Positions 10,677 to 22,375 of a stretch of DNA of 64,000 nt are shown here, piece after piece. Made by a program: the position numbers and the translations under genes. The notes beneath the pieces were generated by a model. It made no database searches, was not told where the DNA came from, and saw only the letters and a list, made by a program, of their open reading frames with translations. Source of the DNA: Cristatella mucedo (lineage: Eukaryota > Bryozoa > Phylactolaemata > Cristatellidae); assembly GCA_009760855.2 (NCBI GenBank), contig WPIO01000014.1, positions 5,252,001 to 5,316,000 on the forward strand. Reading direction: 5' to 3'. The stretch's first letter is position 1. The number at the start of each line of letters is the position of its first letter.

Positions 10677-11340
10677 TGCATCAGGATGTGCTGATTTCGG
10701 TGTACTGGTGGTTCCAACCCATATTACTTGCAACTCTTAGCAGTTTTCCTTGATCCTTAAGATGGTCGCATACTGAGACATTAACTCGGTTTTTGCTCAC
10801 TAATTTAAAATTGCACAGCAGTAGGTCATTATCATGCTAGGAAATATAAGAGAAGTTTTAAGCAATTATTCTGCTGGTTACATGCAATCGCTTTGATGGC
10901 AGCTTGCTGCAGGGTAGCATAGATAGTTAATTCTCAACCCAACGACCCATCTTAGCTTGCAAGAGACACAAAAGCAGTGCTTTTTTGTTCTGCTCTTACG
11001 AGTGGCAAAAGTAGCCGGTAGGAGTATAAAAACTGAAAGATTTGCAACCCCTCTTTTATGGCTATTGCTGTGTCGAGTGCTTACAGAGACGTTATCATCG
11101 ATTGGCAGCAGTAAATAGGTTTGCATGCAGACGAATCGTGGATGATCTCAAAATTTACAGGTCTGTAGGCAAGGAGGTTAGACAGGAAACATTGCATAGC
11201 CAAGTCTAGCTGGTTTACTGCATTGATCGCCAGAGACTTGCTTGAATATTAGCAAGGTGCAGTGTTTATGCTAATTATGGTGGTTCTCATAAGTAGTTGT
11301 GGTTCCTTGTAAGAAGAATAAGTATTTAGACTAGCAAGCA
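10677..11340. other. Unannotated AT-rich stretch
   Basis: Nothing recognisable; short open frames only. Confidence 0.45.
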
Positions 11341-11345
11341 AGCAT

Positions 11346-11356
11346 GTACACACACA

Positions 11357-11385
<29 letters not shown>
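11346..11385. repeat. (AC)n microsatellite
   Basis: A 40-bp AC run with one interruption, directly upstream of a SINE-1 copy. Confidence 0.9.
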
Positions 11386-11387
<2 letters not shown>

Positions 11388-11388
11388 A

Positions 11389-11572
11389 TTTGGTGAGCCG
11401 TGATGGCACACTAGGTAAGGCAGTTGATTTTCATGACCTTGGTCCCGAGGTCGTTGGTTAAAATCTGGCGATGGGTGATTCTTTATCGCCGCTGCAAGCG
11501 GTAGTGATAGCCGTAAAGGCTGTTCTGTCGCTATAAAAAGAGGCTGTTAAATCAGCTAGTATTTATTTATCT
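11389..11572 (+). mobile_element. SINE-1 copy (tRNA-derived), near full length
   Basis: A-box-like tggcacactaggtaagg, B-box region ggtcgttggttaaaatctgg (decayed), body gccgctgcaagcggtagtga and tail gaggctgttaaatcagctag. The body is one of the best-preserved and defines the family. Confidence 0.85.
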
Positions 11573-11972
11573 ACAGATAGAATATGCAATGCTATATATA
11601 TATATATTTAGAGAGGGGGATACTTAAAGCATCCTGTTAAATCTTACTGCAAAGTGCTTTAATGGAGATACAAAGTAATGCAGAATTGTCGAGAATGGTG
11701 ACCATTTCGGTAGCTAGAAATTGCCCTAGATAATGCTAAGACTCAGGGTCAGTGTTCAGGTTTTTGCACCTGGCAAAAAACCAAGGTGGTGGCTAGCATG
11801 CACAATTTGTTACAAATATTGCTAACTCATGCAAGTCCTAGGTTTTTGGGGCAATTCGGTTAGCTAGGAGCCCGTGAATCACTGAAGTATCTGAGGCTAT
11901 ATCTTGATCTCCAGGGTGTGTGGATTTTTCGGGCCTGCACTGTATATACACAGTTAGAGGTAATTCATTACG
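11573..11972. other. Unannotated AT-rich stretch
   Basis: A short (TA)n run lies at about 11596-11610. No coding signal was seen. Confidence 0.45.
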
Positions 11973-12140
11973 CCCCTTGGTCTTAGCCCAGGGGTAAAAT
12001 GCTGGCTGTTCACGACAGGTCGTGGGTTCCAGTCCTGCAGTGGGCGATCCTTTATTGCCCACAGCAAGCAGTGATGATAGCCGTTTAGGCTCTTCTGACA
12101 CTGTGTAGATGAGGCTGTTGAATCAGCTAACCCTTAAGAA
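11973..12140 (+). mobile_element. SINE-1 copy (tRNA-derived)
   Basis: ttggtcttagcccaggggta (A box region), gtcgtgggttccagtcctgc (B box region), gatagccgtttaggctcttc and gaggctgttgaatcagctaa are all recognisable. Confidence 0.85.
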
Positions 12141-13042
12141 GTATTTTATTATCGTTATTCGAGGACTAGATGTGCTTTTAGCAAGCAGAAGCAAAGAAAG
12201 CACATGCCCACGGACCGCATGTCACTACTTGACGTTGGGCTAGGTTTTTTATTCTGCTCTAAGACTGGAAATTTTCCTTATGCAGCAACGTTAGAAGCAA
12301 AGCCGTAAGGTGCTGCAAGTACAAGGACAAGGTAAGAACGTTCCAAGCTCTTTGCAGTGCTCCATTAACAAACACTTCACGGACGTCTCGTCTGTCCTCG
12401 CGGCTGCAGCTTGCTGGCCATTAGGCAAAAGCATCTGCAGCCCATGTGACCAAAACGTCCAGCACGACCTGCTAAGCAGCTCCATTTGGTGCCTGATTGA
12501 TCGAAGGGGAACCGAGAAGTGAGAGAACAAGAGTTGGACAGGCGAGAAGTAGTGTGAGGAGGTCAGAGGAGTTGATCTGCATTCCCATCATGTCCTCTCA
12601 TCCAGACGGAATTCTGATCACATTCTGAGCAGCTTGCATCTCGAGAAGCCTGCTCAGTAGCAGGGCCGTTTGCGCCTCTTTATCTGCAATGCTTACGTAT
12701 GAAACGCCAAACAGTGGCACAAGCTTGGTGGCAGACGACTAGATGTCTCGATTCTGCACGGCTGCAATTGCATCGATGTTGGGATGGGGGGCTGCCATTT
12801 GCTGGTCGAGTCGCTATGCTGACCGCTGTGCTAGCCGTTTGTGACTTGCTGCCACTGCTCTTGGTGCTGCTGCAGGCTGACCGTGAAGTTGAAAGTCCAA
12901 AAGGCTTCTGCAGAGGCGAAGTAGTCTCGCCAAAGGCCACCTAAGGCCGTTGCAGGTAAGCTGTGCTCATCGAGCAGCAGCAGCAGCAGATGCACGGTGA
13001 GCCAATCGTCAATCGCCATCTTGAACAGTGAAGAACAGGTCG

Positions 13043-13043
<1 letters not shown>
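12141..13043. other. Unannotated, coding-like fragments with conflicting frames
   Basis: Two CAG-ended patches (about 12355-12525 and 12690-12950) have GC-rich, alanine-rich open frames on both strands. No frame shows a family motif, and stops or missing splice sites block an exon model. It could be exon relics or simply AGC-rich DNA. Confidence 0.35.

Positions 13044-13097
<54 letters not shown>
13044..13097. repeat. (CAG)n trinucleotide repeat
   Basis: About 17 uninterrupted AGC/CAG units. Open in every frame, it generates alanine, serine, glutamine or cysteine runs that should not be taken as protein evidence. A strong donor-like site (catggtaagtgg) follows about 60 bp downstream. Confidence 0.95.
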
Positions 13098-13481
13098 GAG
13101 TGATACCGGAGCAGTCAAATTTGCCTATTCTCGGCTGGAGCAAGGCATTCCCGTCATGGTAAGTGGCACTGCCGTGTGCTCTCGAGTGTGCTTTTGCGTA
13201 CAGATCGTTCAAGATGCTGCCGAGAAGCAGCTGAACATCCGCTGCCGAACTATGACCACGGCTGCAGGCCAGAGTGGCAGCTGCGATGGCAGTTTCGATG
13301 GAAGTGGCAGAGATCGCTGTGTCTGCTGAAGGCAATGCCAGCTTTTCGGCAAATTCGTGCAATGGGTTCCACGAGTGTGCCAGTTGACTAATCGTGCTGT
13401 CTGTCCCTCGACGTCCAAGGAGTGATGCTGCCAGCGCTGCCTGTTTTTTTTTGGAGTGAAAATGGTGAGGCCGCTAACACC
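13098..13481. other. Unannotated, possible decayed exons
   Basis: On the + strand a 60-bp open segment ends at a good donor (cccgtcatg/gtaagt, near 13158). A second segment follows an acceptor-like gcgtacag near 13202 and reads IVQDAAEKQLNIRC before a stop. The minus strand is also open (alanine-rich). The product is unknown. Confidence 0.3.
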
Positions 13482-13690
13482 ATCATGCTATTCCCAAGCA
13501 ATGTCTGCATTTTTTTTCTATTTTTGAAGAGCAATCAGCAGAACGACGAGCGGAGCAGCATGAGGCGATTCGAGCCTCTGATGCTACACAGGGACAGCAG
13601 CTGCTAATCGTTTGGGATTACCAAGAGGTCGCACCAAATGTAGTAGGTTTTTTGGCTCTCATCTTGGCCTGATGCGCGTGTTTACAAAGA
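13482..13690 (+). repeat. Local duplication, copy 1 (exon-like block)
   Basis: About 200 bp repeated at 16641-16820. The shared core contains a candidate exon, 13542-13642, lying between ...atcagcag and gtaggt. The frame matching copy 2 reads AEQHEAIRASDATQGQQ and then LIVWDYQEVAPNV. Near the start, copy 1 lacks one base relative to copy 2, which shifts the frame there. Confidence 0.7.
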
Positions 13691-13759
13691 GATGCATTAT
13701 CAATTGTGCCCCCAGTCTTACGCAGACGGTGGGTAAGCTGGTCGCACTTCTCGACACAG

Positions 13760-13870
13760 TGGAGGCTAGAAGCCTACAGCAGGCAATCCTTTATAGCCCA
13801 TTGCAAGATGGCGACAACGGCTAATGCACTTCTCCCCCCAAATGAATGAGCTGTTGAATCAATCATCCAT
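13760..13870 (+). mobile_element. SINE-1 3' fragment
   Basis: agcaggcaatcctttatagc, the diverged body and gagctgttgaatcaatc match the second half of SINE-1. The head is absent or unrecognisable. Confidence 0.6.
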
Positions 13871-14234
13871 CTGGTACTTTGATCTTGCCTATCCAGATTG
13901 TCAAGATCCAGAAAAATGAGCTTGCGTAGGTATCTAATTGGTGTCATATACACGGTTGATGCTTCATTAGTTTTACCTTGGCCACAAATGCTAATCGGAT
14001 ACTGCTAGGGTGATACTGCACTTTAACAGCAAAAGTATATACTGTACTCCTCAGGATTCCAGCCCTCGGACGTATGAGCCTGAATTAGCTCAGATCTAAC
14101 ATGCCGATCTAGCAAAAATAAATCTGAAGATCTTGGTCCTCCTTGATTCCATTTTCACCGTTGGCAACCGTGCCCGGATATTTTGGTTGACAGATCGAAC
14201 GCCCTGGCAAAATAACCTAGATGAAGGTCATTTT
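13871..14234. other. Unannotated AT-rich stretch
   Basis: No coding or repeat signal was seen. Confidence 0.45.
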
Positions 14235-14635
14235 ATGTAATATATTCAACGGCAAAAGCTTTTGGATGGGCAGCAATAATTGAATTGTCCACTATAGCAC
14301 TATCCCTGGTTATGCTGAGGCCAGGAAATAAGTTTTTTCTATTAACTAATGGATTAGCAGCTACTAATAGTTGCACGAAAGCTTAAGTTAGTTGAAGTAC
14401 TTGCTTCCAAGAATACCCGAAATCTCTTCTGATTCCATTAAAAATGGCAGTTTTTGTGAGTAAAGACCAGGTATAGCATTTATATCCAAACAAGTCTCAG
14501 ATGTGCAGCCAGGTGCCAGCCTGCATGACCATCGTATGCACACATTTGGAAATTATTTGCCATGGTTTATATGAAAACGTGTAAACGCAGTCTTTTCAGA
14601 CAAGGTTATCTATATGGATGGCACCATCTGGGCTC
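14235..14635. repeat. Local duplication, copy 1 (second block)
   Basis: It matches 16915-17037 plus 17533-17772, for example ggccaggaaataagtt, gattccattaaaaatgg and tatggcaccatct-like sequence. Together with the block at 13482 it indicates duplication of a roughly 1.15-kb unit. Copy 2 later received a LINE-B. Confidence 0.75.
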
Positions 14636-14935
14636 ACGCTCCAGAGGATTAATGGAGGAGGGGGCTGCCCACAGGAAATATGCCTGTACTGTTGTTAGTT
14701 GGGGGATGGCCAGCCCACAGTACGAGTGTGCGTGTGCATGTGTGCACACTTACATATTGAGTACCCCTCCCCCACTAAATAGTAGTACAGCCCATCTAGT
14801 CGGTGAAGGAGTGAGTGGGAAGGAGGCATAACTTGAGAACTCAATCAGGCTCCCAGAGCTGGCGACCGAGGAGATTGAGCTAACTTTGCCCTGGCCTTGG
14901 ATTGAACGCATAGCTTTTACGTCCTACATCTATTC
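14636..14935. other. Unannotated stretch
   Basis: A 300-bp gap between the duplicated block and a LINE-A end; nothing recognised. Confidence 0.4.
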
Positions 14936-15121
14936 TTCACTAACCACATTTGCATGCTGACCCTGTACATGTCACCCCTAACCATGTTATTCATGTTGTT
15001 TATCAAGCATGATATTACTCACCATTCAATTGCATTTCCATTTGCAGTAAATGTAAAGTGCCCAGAAAGAGATTGAGTTCTCTGAGGGCACTTTATCAAG
15101 TGCATTATTATTATTATTATT
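14936..15121 (+). mobile_element. LINE-A 3' UTR and tail
   Basis: aaccacatttgcatgctgac, taaccatgttattcatg, gattgagttctctgaggg and an (ATT)n tail give a well-preserved 3' end of about 185 bp. Confidence 0.88.
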
Positions 15122-15477
15122 CTCTATATATCAGCAACTGCTTCTCGTGTAAGCCAAACAATTTGAAGTGATTTTTAAAGCTAATGCTCCCCTGCTCCGT
15201 GTACCTGCCTTCAATCCGAAAGAGATGGGAGAGGCATTTATTTCAGGCCTTCAGCACTTTGCACGAGGTTTTGCCCGAGCTCATTCAGAATCATCGTATA
15301 GGGGTCAGCTGCTGGGATGCTGCCGAAGCATTGCGGGAAGGGAGTACCAATCTGATTTGTGCTACTTTCGTAGGTTTACTGTAGGAGGTCGTAGGATCAA
15401 GATCTCAAATCCTTGATGACATCATACCTCGCTGGTTTGGCCTGGTGTGGTGGTTAAGGTGCTCGCCCAACCAAGGT
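15122..15477. other. Unannotated stretch
   Basis: An open plus frame of 82 codons at 15168-15413 has no recognisable motif. The last 45 bp (gtggttaaggtgctcgcc) may be a SINE head truncated by the following microsatellite. Confidence 0.4.
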
Positions 15478-15647
<170 letters not shown>

Positions 15648-16640
15648 GGACCAGCAGCAGGGCCTTGAACAAAGATGAGCCCTAGCTTTACCACTGTGAC
15701 TTGCTAGGTACAGGAGCTGCCCCACCGTCCTCGGAGGTTGCTGGTGCACCTTGCTTGACGAAGGAGAGCCTCTATTGACTTCCCTTTTGCTTCCAGCCGT
15801 GTGGTGCAGCACGATCTTCTTCAGAGCAGTGATGCAGCAGCCATGTCCTGCGTGGCTCACACGTGAGCCAATGTTGGCACAACCGAGCATGGCCTGTGGC
15901 CCTGCCAAGGACCACAAGTGCGATTTTTCTCAAAAGGTTAAACGAATGTGCAAGTGTGATGAAACACAGTTAGGACAAGCATGTAAGTCATCCATCTTTC
16001 CTCTCGGCTCTTGATGTAGAGACGACAAGTAATTGCATTTGTCTGATCTTCCATTTTCATGAGGGACCATTGAATATTTGTACGGTATACAAAACTAGAT
16101 GAAGTTCAGGTACAAAAAGGAAATTAATACTTCGACGGATAGTGATATGACCGATAGGATTCATTTGGTAAAGTCTATGTACATGTTTATTTTATTGGTA
16201 AATGTATATCTCCGTGGGCCTTGTGCTATAGATTTTACGTGCAGATCGTACCAATCATGTTAAGAAAAAGCAGTGCGAACGATTGGCAGTGTTAACCGAG
16301 TGTCATGCTAATTAAATGGAGACCTATTGTCAACTCAGTGCATGCTCAATGACCAATAAGATTTTTCCTGAAGTGGTAAAACAGACCTAAAAAGTTTGTG
16401 GTTATGCCATAAAATAACTTCCTTTCTCACCTGCTGGCTCAAAGTGCTGAAAGCGTTACCGTGGAGGAATTGCATAACTTGCACGCTTTTCTATATCTTA
16501 CAGTATACAGATGCTTAGCAGAGCATACTTCTATCAGACATGTTGCTTGGTGGGGGGCGCTGGTTTTAGCTAACTTTAGACTCTGCATGGTCGGCAGCAG
16601 TGTCTGGTATGAAGAGAGTGTGCCTTGACACTATTCCCAA
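15648..16640. other. Unannotated stretch
   Basis: A plus frame at 15751-16011 (87 codons) and other short frames have no motif. Otherwise AT-rich and featureless. Confidence 0.4.
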
Positions 16641-16818
16641 GGAATTTCTACATATTTTTCTATTTTTGAAGAGCATTCTGCAGAACGACAGAGCGGAGCA
16701 GCATGAGGCGACTCGAGCCTCTGATGCTACACAGGGACAGCAGCAGCCGCTAATCGTTTTGGATTACCAGGAAGTCGCCGCAAATGTGGTAGGTTTTTTG
16801 GCTCTCCCCTCGGCCTGA
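16641..16818 (+). repeat. Local duplication, copy 2 (exon-like block)
   Basis: The counterpart of 13482-13690. The candidate exon 16684-16788 is exactly 35 codons between ttctgcag and gtaggt, reading NDRAEQHEATRASDATQG and then PLIVLDYQEVAANV. Against copy 1 the second half shows four third-position silent changes and a 3-bp insertion that keeps frame. No family is recognised. Confidence 0.6.

Positions 16819-16910
<92 letters not shown>
16819..16910. repeat. (TG)n microsatellite
   Basis: About 90 bp of pure TG. It expanded at the point where copy 1 of the duplication reads only gatgcgcgtg, so it arose after the duplication. Confidence 0.95.
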
Positions 16911-16911
<1 letters not shown>

Positions 16912-17772
16912 TGTATTCAAAGGCAACAACTTTTTGGATGGGCCACGATGATTGAGCTGTCCGTTATAGCACAATCGCTGATTATGCTGGGGCCAGGAAA
17001 TAAGTTCCTTCCATTAATTAACGGACTAGTGGCTATTATGTAATGTAATGTAATGTAATGTATCTCCGTCTGTAACTCCACCAAGTCATAAAGACCATGT
17101 GGGTGTTACGCAGGAGAGTTTTGTATAGCGCACTCACAGCCTAAGCGGCTTTCGGTACGCATTCGGTAGCCAACAGACTTCGTCTCACGCAACAAAGAGA
17201 AAGTGGGAAGTATAGCAGAGTCAGGAGAGCAGTTGAGGTAGTGAGTAGCATAGAAGTAGCAGCTCAGGACCGCTGAAAAAGATGTGCCATAGTCGGCAGT
17301 TGGAGAGTAGTTGTCGTTGCGTAAGAATTGTGGAAGCGAGTTCCACAGTTTAGGACCTGCAGAGCTAAAGCTTCTGTCGCCAACTGTCTTTAAGTGGAGG
17401 AATGGGACAGCTAATTTATTGTCCACACAGGACCTGAGGGCACGAACAGGCTGAAACTGATGCAGCAGCTCAGCTAGGTATGAAGGAGCCAAGCCGTGGT
17501 GGGCCTTGTGGGTCAGCGTAAGAACTAGTTGGACAAGGTGTAAGTTAGCTGAAGTGCTTCCTAAAGTACCCGAAATATCTTGTGATTCCATTAAAAATGG
17601 TAGTTTTGAGAGTAATAGCATTTATATCCAAACAAGTTGCAGTCGCCCAGCTAGGTGCTAACCTGCGTGACCATGGGTATGCATACCTTTGGAAATTCTT
17701 TGCTACGGTGTATAGGGAAACATGTAAACACAGTCTCTGAAGACACGGTTATCTGTAAGCATGGCACCATCT
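16911..17772. repeat. Local duplication, copy 2 (second block, split by LINE-B)
   Basis: 16911-17037 and 17533-17772 together match 14235-14635; the middle is a LINE-B insertion. Confidence 0.75.
17038..17532 (-). mobile_element. LINE-B 3' fragment with partial ORF
   Basis: The (TGTAA)n tail at 17038-17060 marks the 3' end. Reading minus, it encodes the C-terminal end of a CR1/L2-like ORF2: [36 protein letters not shown] and AGPKLWNSLPQFLRND, motifs typical of the post-RT region. The copy is 5'-truncated and inserted into duplication copy 2, so it is younger than the duplication. It lacks any RT catalytic motif. Confidence 0.88.
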
Positions 17773-18452
17773 CGGTTATCTCATATAATAACTCATTACT
17801 ATCACGAGTTATTTTATAAGGCCAGAATACATTCAAGCAGAGGTACTAACATGTGGGATAAACATAATTAAGCTGGCAGTTAGCATTAAGAACTCTTGCT
17901 GCAGGAATTAATGTAGTCAAGCAGTAATACCCTCTTTCACAGCACGGGATGGTATGTAGACAAGCACTTGTGCAATCATTAGGAGTAGAAAGATGGTCAT
18001 ACTTACTGGAACTCTGATTTAAGCATTACAGTCTGTTCTGCCCCGTGGAGAGGAATGGTGTGGAGAAGAAGTCTGCATCCTCTACTGCAAGAAGCGTTTT
18101 CGTTTGTCATTTGAGTTTGACATTGCTTTGTGTACAGCCTGACTGATGCGGCAGCGCTAACAGCAGCAGCTTACAGCAATAGCAGTGGATTTCGAATCCA
18201 GTATTTCTGGATTAGCGTATAGCTATCCGTGTGTTGCAATGTTGCATTTAGAGGAAGCTATGAAGCCTATTTCATTGGCCTAGAATCCGGCTTCCACTTG
18301 CTACACATGCTTAGGAGCAAGTAGTCTCATGTGACTTCTTTATCTGCTTATTCGTGCTGAAATTTAGTTTGCTCACTAATCAATTGCCATGCCTTCTTTT
18401 TGGCCTATTTAATTTGCCAGGAAACCATTTTTTGTCTTTTTGTGATATGAAA
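17773..18452. other. Unannotated AT-rich stretch
   Basis: No coding, RNA or repeat signal was seen. Confidence 0.45.
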
Positions 18453-18660
<208 letters not shown>

Positions 18661-19129
18661 TTTATTTCTTGTTTTCCAAGATTGCTTAGGTTTGTAGTGA
18701 TCAGAACAATTGTAAGCTTCCTTCCATTAGCTGTCAGTCCAGGCATGTTTTAAGCCTGCGATGAGCTCCCTTTGCAGTAGGCCAATCCTCATCCACAATC
18801 GGACTGCACTAGAATGTATAATATTTTGAAATTACGAGTAGTTAGGACACGAGCCTTTGGAGTCAAAGACTCTGGGTTCATTTTACTATGCACATGCATT
18901 TCAATGCACCTTCTGTATTTCTCATATGATGCTGTATAATAGAGTTTCAGTACTATACATATGCATGTGTTAATCAATTCAGCTAGCCTTTACCTATTTT
19001 TCTTGACGCATGTTTCGATGTTCGATGTGCAAATTTCGTCTTTCTCTCAACCTCATGGAAGCATAGGGGGATAATAGCCCAAGCAAACTGACCTTTTCAG
19101 GTACTTGCGATCGAGCCGAGAATATGTCA
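18661..19129. other. Unannotated stretch
   Basis: Nothing recognisable. Confidence 0.45.
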
Positions 19130-19237
19130 AAGCGAGGTACAGTGGGCGATCCTTTGTTGCGGCTGCAAGCAGTGCTGATAGCCATAAAGGCTCTTCTGTT
19201 GCCATACAAAAGAAGCTGTTAAATCAGCTAGTATTTT
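19130..19237 (+). mobile_element. SINE-1 3' half
   Basis: gtgggcgatcctttgttgcg, gccataaaggctcttctgtt and gctgttaaatcagctag plus a T run. The tRNA-like head is missing. Confidence 0.8.
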
Positions 19238-20645
19238 TTCCTAATCCTGATTCCAGAACATGTAGCCAAGTAAGTGGTGATGACAGCGATGACATCATTG
19301 AGTAGTGGTATTATTAAATTAGGTGACCCGTATTGATGCCACCGTGTTGCATGTTTGGTAAAAGGCAGAATGGCTTCGACAATATGCAGTCATCTTGTAG
19401 GGTGCCGAGACGACTGCAGCTCAGCAAACGGCCGGCACTGGCCCAGTCCTCTCGTGGACTTCTACAGCCCGTCACGCACCATTGAATTCCATCCAGACAG
19501 AGGCTTTCGGGCATTTAATAAAGTAAGTGACTTATAGAGAGCTAAATCGGTCATGTCCATGTTCATGATTGCAGAAATTAAAGCTTCAGGACGTTTGATG
19601 ACATATATAGCAAAACCGATCCGACCTAAATCAGAAATAATTCTAGTGTCAGCATGTAAAATCAGAGCTGAACTCACATTTCAAATTTCACTTGACACGC
19701 GAATTATTGCCGGAGTTATGGATTTTACAATGTGGCATCGCACCAGTCTTTCTCCGCTGCTGGCACAGCATTAGGTGGACAGCTGGATAGGTAGGAGTAT
19801 CGTGAGTGCTGAATTTACCTTTCTGATCCAACACTGTTTTGTTTCTCTTCTGTAGGATATCCTCTGAAACCATGCATAGATGTATTATGGCTCGAGGATT
19901 CTATGCATGTAGTCAGAGTGAGCTGACAGCACCACACAGCTAATGTTCGTTCATAGGTTGTGCATCAATAAGAGGTTCTGCATGGCCGTTGCTCTTGGGT
20001 GTCGTGGATTCTGTCTTCGTTCTGATTTTTAACCTTGACTGATGCCTCTCGTGTAGCATGGTGCCGGGCACAATGTTGCCTACAACGTATAGTAGTGTCG
20101 AGTTTACGTGGACTCGGTCGGTGACGATCCCTGCCAATTAGTAGTGTGAGAGGTTGAATATGGTTGGTATGTTTTATCCTTGATGGTTTCGAATCAGGCT
20201 GGCTGTACGTCTTGTCCTTGATGGTGATGGTTGGGGTCGTTTGCTTGGCCCAATTTGTAATGATTAGGGCTCTTGGCCAGGTAAAGAAGGGCTTTTTCGT
20301 GGCTTAAGGTCTTTGGACTGAGAGTCTGCATATGAGAATGCCTCTCACTGGTCTTTCCATGCTGAAGGACTGTTCGGGCTCGGATGACGGACTGCTGTGA
20401 AGAGCCCCTGTACCAGATGCAGACCGAGGAACATGCGGGTGAGAGCTTGGCCGTCGGAAGAATGCCTGCCAGTGTCAAACTGTCTGATCATTCATAAAAC
20501 GCATTAGAGGTGAGTATGTGTGGTCTTCAGCAGTCATTTACAGGGCTTCAATCTTCTGTGACTCTATCGAAGATTAAAGGTGAGTAGTTTTAAGTTGTTG
20601 GCTGCTGTTTGGGTAGCCTCCCATTATGCCTACCTACATATAAAC

Positions 20646-20646
<1 letters not shown>
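19238..20646. other. Unannotated stretch
   Basis: 1.4 kb of single-copy-like sequence. The longest frame is 94 codons on the minus strand (20194-20478), with no motif and no splice context. Confidence 0.45.

Positions 20647-20736
<90 letters not shown>
20647..20736. repeat. (AT)n microsatellite
   Basis: 90 bp of pure AT. It is self-complementary and can extrude as a cruciform. Confidence 0.97.
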
Positions 20737-20739
<3 letters not shown>

Positions 20740-21265
20740 ACATTCTCACTAGCTGGCTGCAGGCTCGTGTTTGTTTCCTAGCTCACCTTCTTGTCAGGGA
20801 TCTACTCACTTAAAAAATGGTGGCCAAACCGGAAAAAAGTTTGCATGCAAATTGATTTATCCTATCGGTGTCTTAGGGCTGTTAGATGATGCCCATCTAT
20901 GACAGAGGTAGAGCTACTCTGCAGCTGGTAGGGTTGTGTTGGAGGGAGCCCAGCGGCAATATAGGAAAGAATAAGCAGCCTGTTCTCGTCCACAGATGTA
21001 GAGATATATAGCACTAGATGTAGATATCCAACAGTAGATAGCAAACAAATTGTATACAAGCCTGCATGAAAAATAAGATTGGCTAGTCTAACACAAGCCT
21101 GTGGCGCGCTGATTTTTATTAAATACTGCTCTAATCAAACGTCTGCCGAGAAATGTACAGGATTCCGATCAGAGGAATAATCTCGATGATTTCTTTGTAA
21201 ACTATCTCTGATAGTGATTTTTTTCAATGGGATTTTCCAGACGAATAATTACGAGGACGTTGTAA
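20737..21265. other. Unannotated stretch
   Basis: Nothing recognisable. Confidence 0.45.
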
Positions 21266-21429
21266 TATTAGCTGATTTAGCAGCCTTGTTTGCATAGCAA
21301 CAGAAGAGCGTTTTAACTGCTTTTGCCACTGCTTTCAGTTGGAAATAAAGGATCACCCACTGCAGGATTTGAACCCACGACCTGGGTCGTAAAGAGCAAG
21401 CACCTTACCTCCTGGGCTATCATGGCCCA
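21266..21429 (-). mobile_element. SINE-1 copy (tRNA-derived)
   Basis: The complement pattern: tagctgatttagcagcc tail, agcaacagaagagcg, B-box complement gcaggatttgaacccacg and head cttacctcctgggctatc. All parts of the family are present. Confidence 0.85.
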
Positions 21430-22257
21430 ATATTTATAAAGATGAGAATTATAGAGCACAACATGGCTGCCAAAAGTGCATGCACAAATTGCAATATAAG
21501 TAACTTAAAGCTTGTCTAGTTTGGTCTACAAAATATTAACAATGTCTGGAATCGATTGCTGCATTCATATTTCCATGATAACCTCACTAGTAAAATGCAG
21601 AAGTCGACCCTATGCCTAAAGTTGGTTTCATTACAAGAGAGGCATTGCAAAGATTAATGACGGCCTGGAGAAACCGGACATTAGTGTAGCCACCATCTGA
21701 GTTCATTGTTATATGCAACCGCTGTTACATAGCAGGGCTCTCAAGTAGGGCTGAAGGAAATAGATGCATGAGAGACATACAAAATTAAGCACTGTATCTT
21801 TACAGATGGTCCCATCAGGCAGTTCAAATGTTATAGTCAAACAGCGGTACACTTTGACTAAACTAAAAACCATTACGTCTCAACACAGCAAGCCACTTGA
21901 GGACACTTGCCAAAGTCACCGACTTAGCCTGCTTTGGTATTTCGTTCCCTGATTTCTTCACTGTGCTTGCTATTACACTTTATACGAGTTAGTATCGGTA
22001 CAGAATCATGGCACGAACCCAAGCCGAAGCCATCCTGTCCTCTACCCTCTCAGTGGGGCGATGGCTGCTGCATAGCTATTCACCGGCATTGATGACTCAG
22101 CACGAGCTTCTTTTCAATTACAGTCAGAGGATAATTTTTATACTCCCAAGGCAAAAGAGGTGGCCACCTCCTATTGAGTCTATATGATGCTAGAGCAGTG
22201 GCTCGGAGTTGTGGTCTGCTGTTAGTTTGCCTGCCATTTTGTTCTTTGCCCAGCCGA
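21430..22257. other. Unannotated AT-rich stretch
   Basis: No coding or repeat signal was seen. Confidence 0.45.
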
Positions 22258-22375
22258 GTCGCGCTGCAAGCAGTTCTTTATTGCTCGCTGGCTTCAGGCC
22301 GGGTCGGTAGCAGCTGAGGCTCTTCTACCGGCCTCTATTAAGGAAGGTTGATTCTATTGAATTAGCTGATCTTTA
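22258..22375 (+). mobile_element. SINE-1 3' half, diverged
   Basis: ctgcaagcagttctttattg, agctgaggctcttctacc and tgaattagctgat follow the order of the SINE-1 body and tail with many changes. Confidence 0.55.
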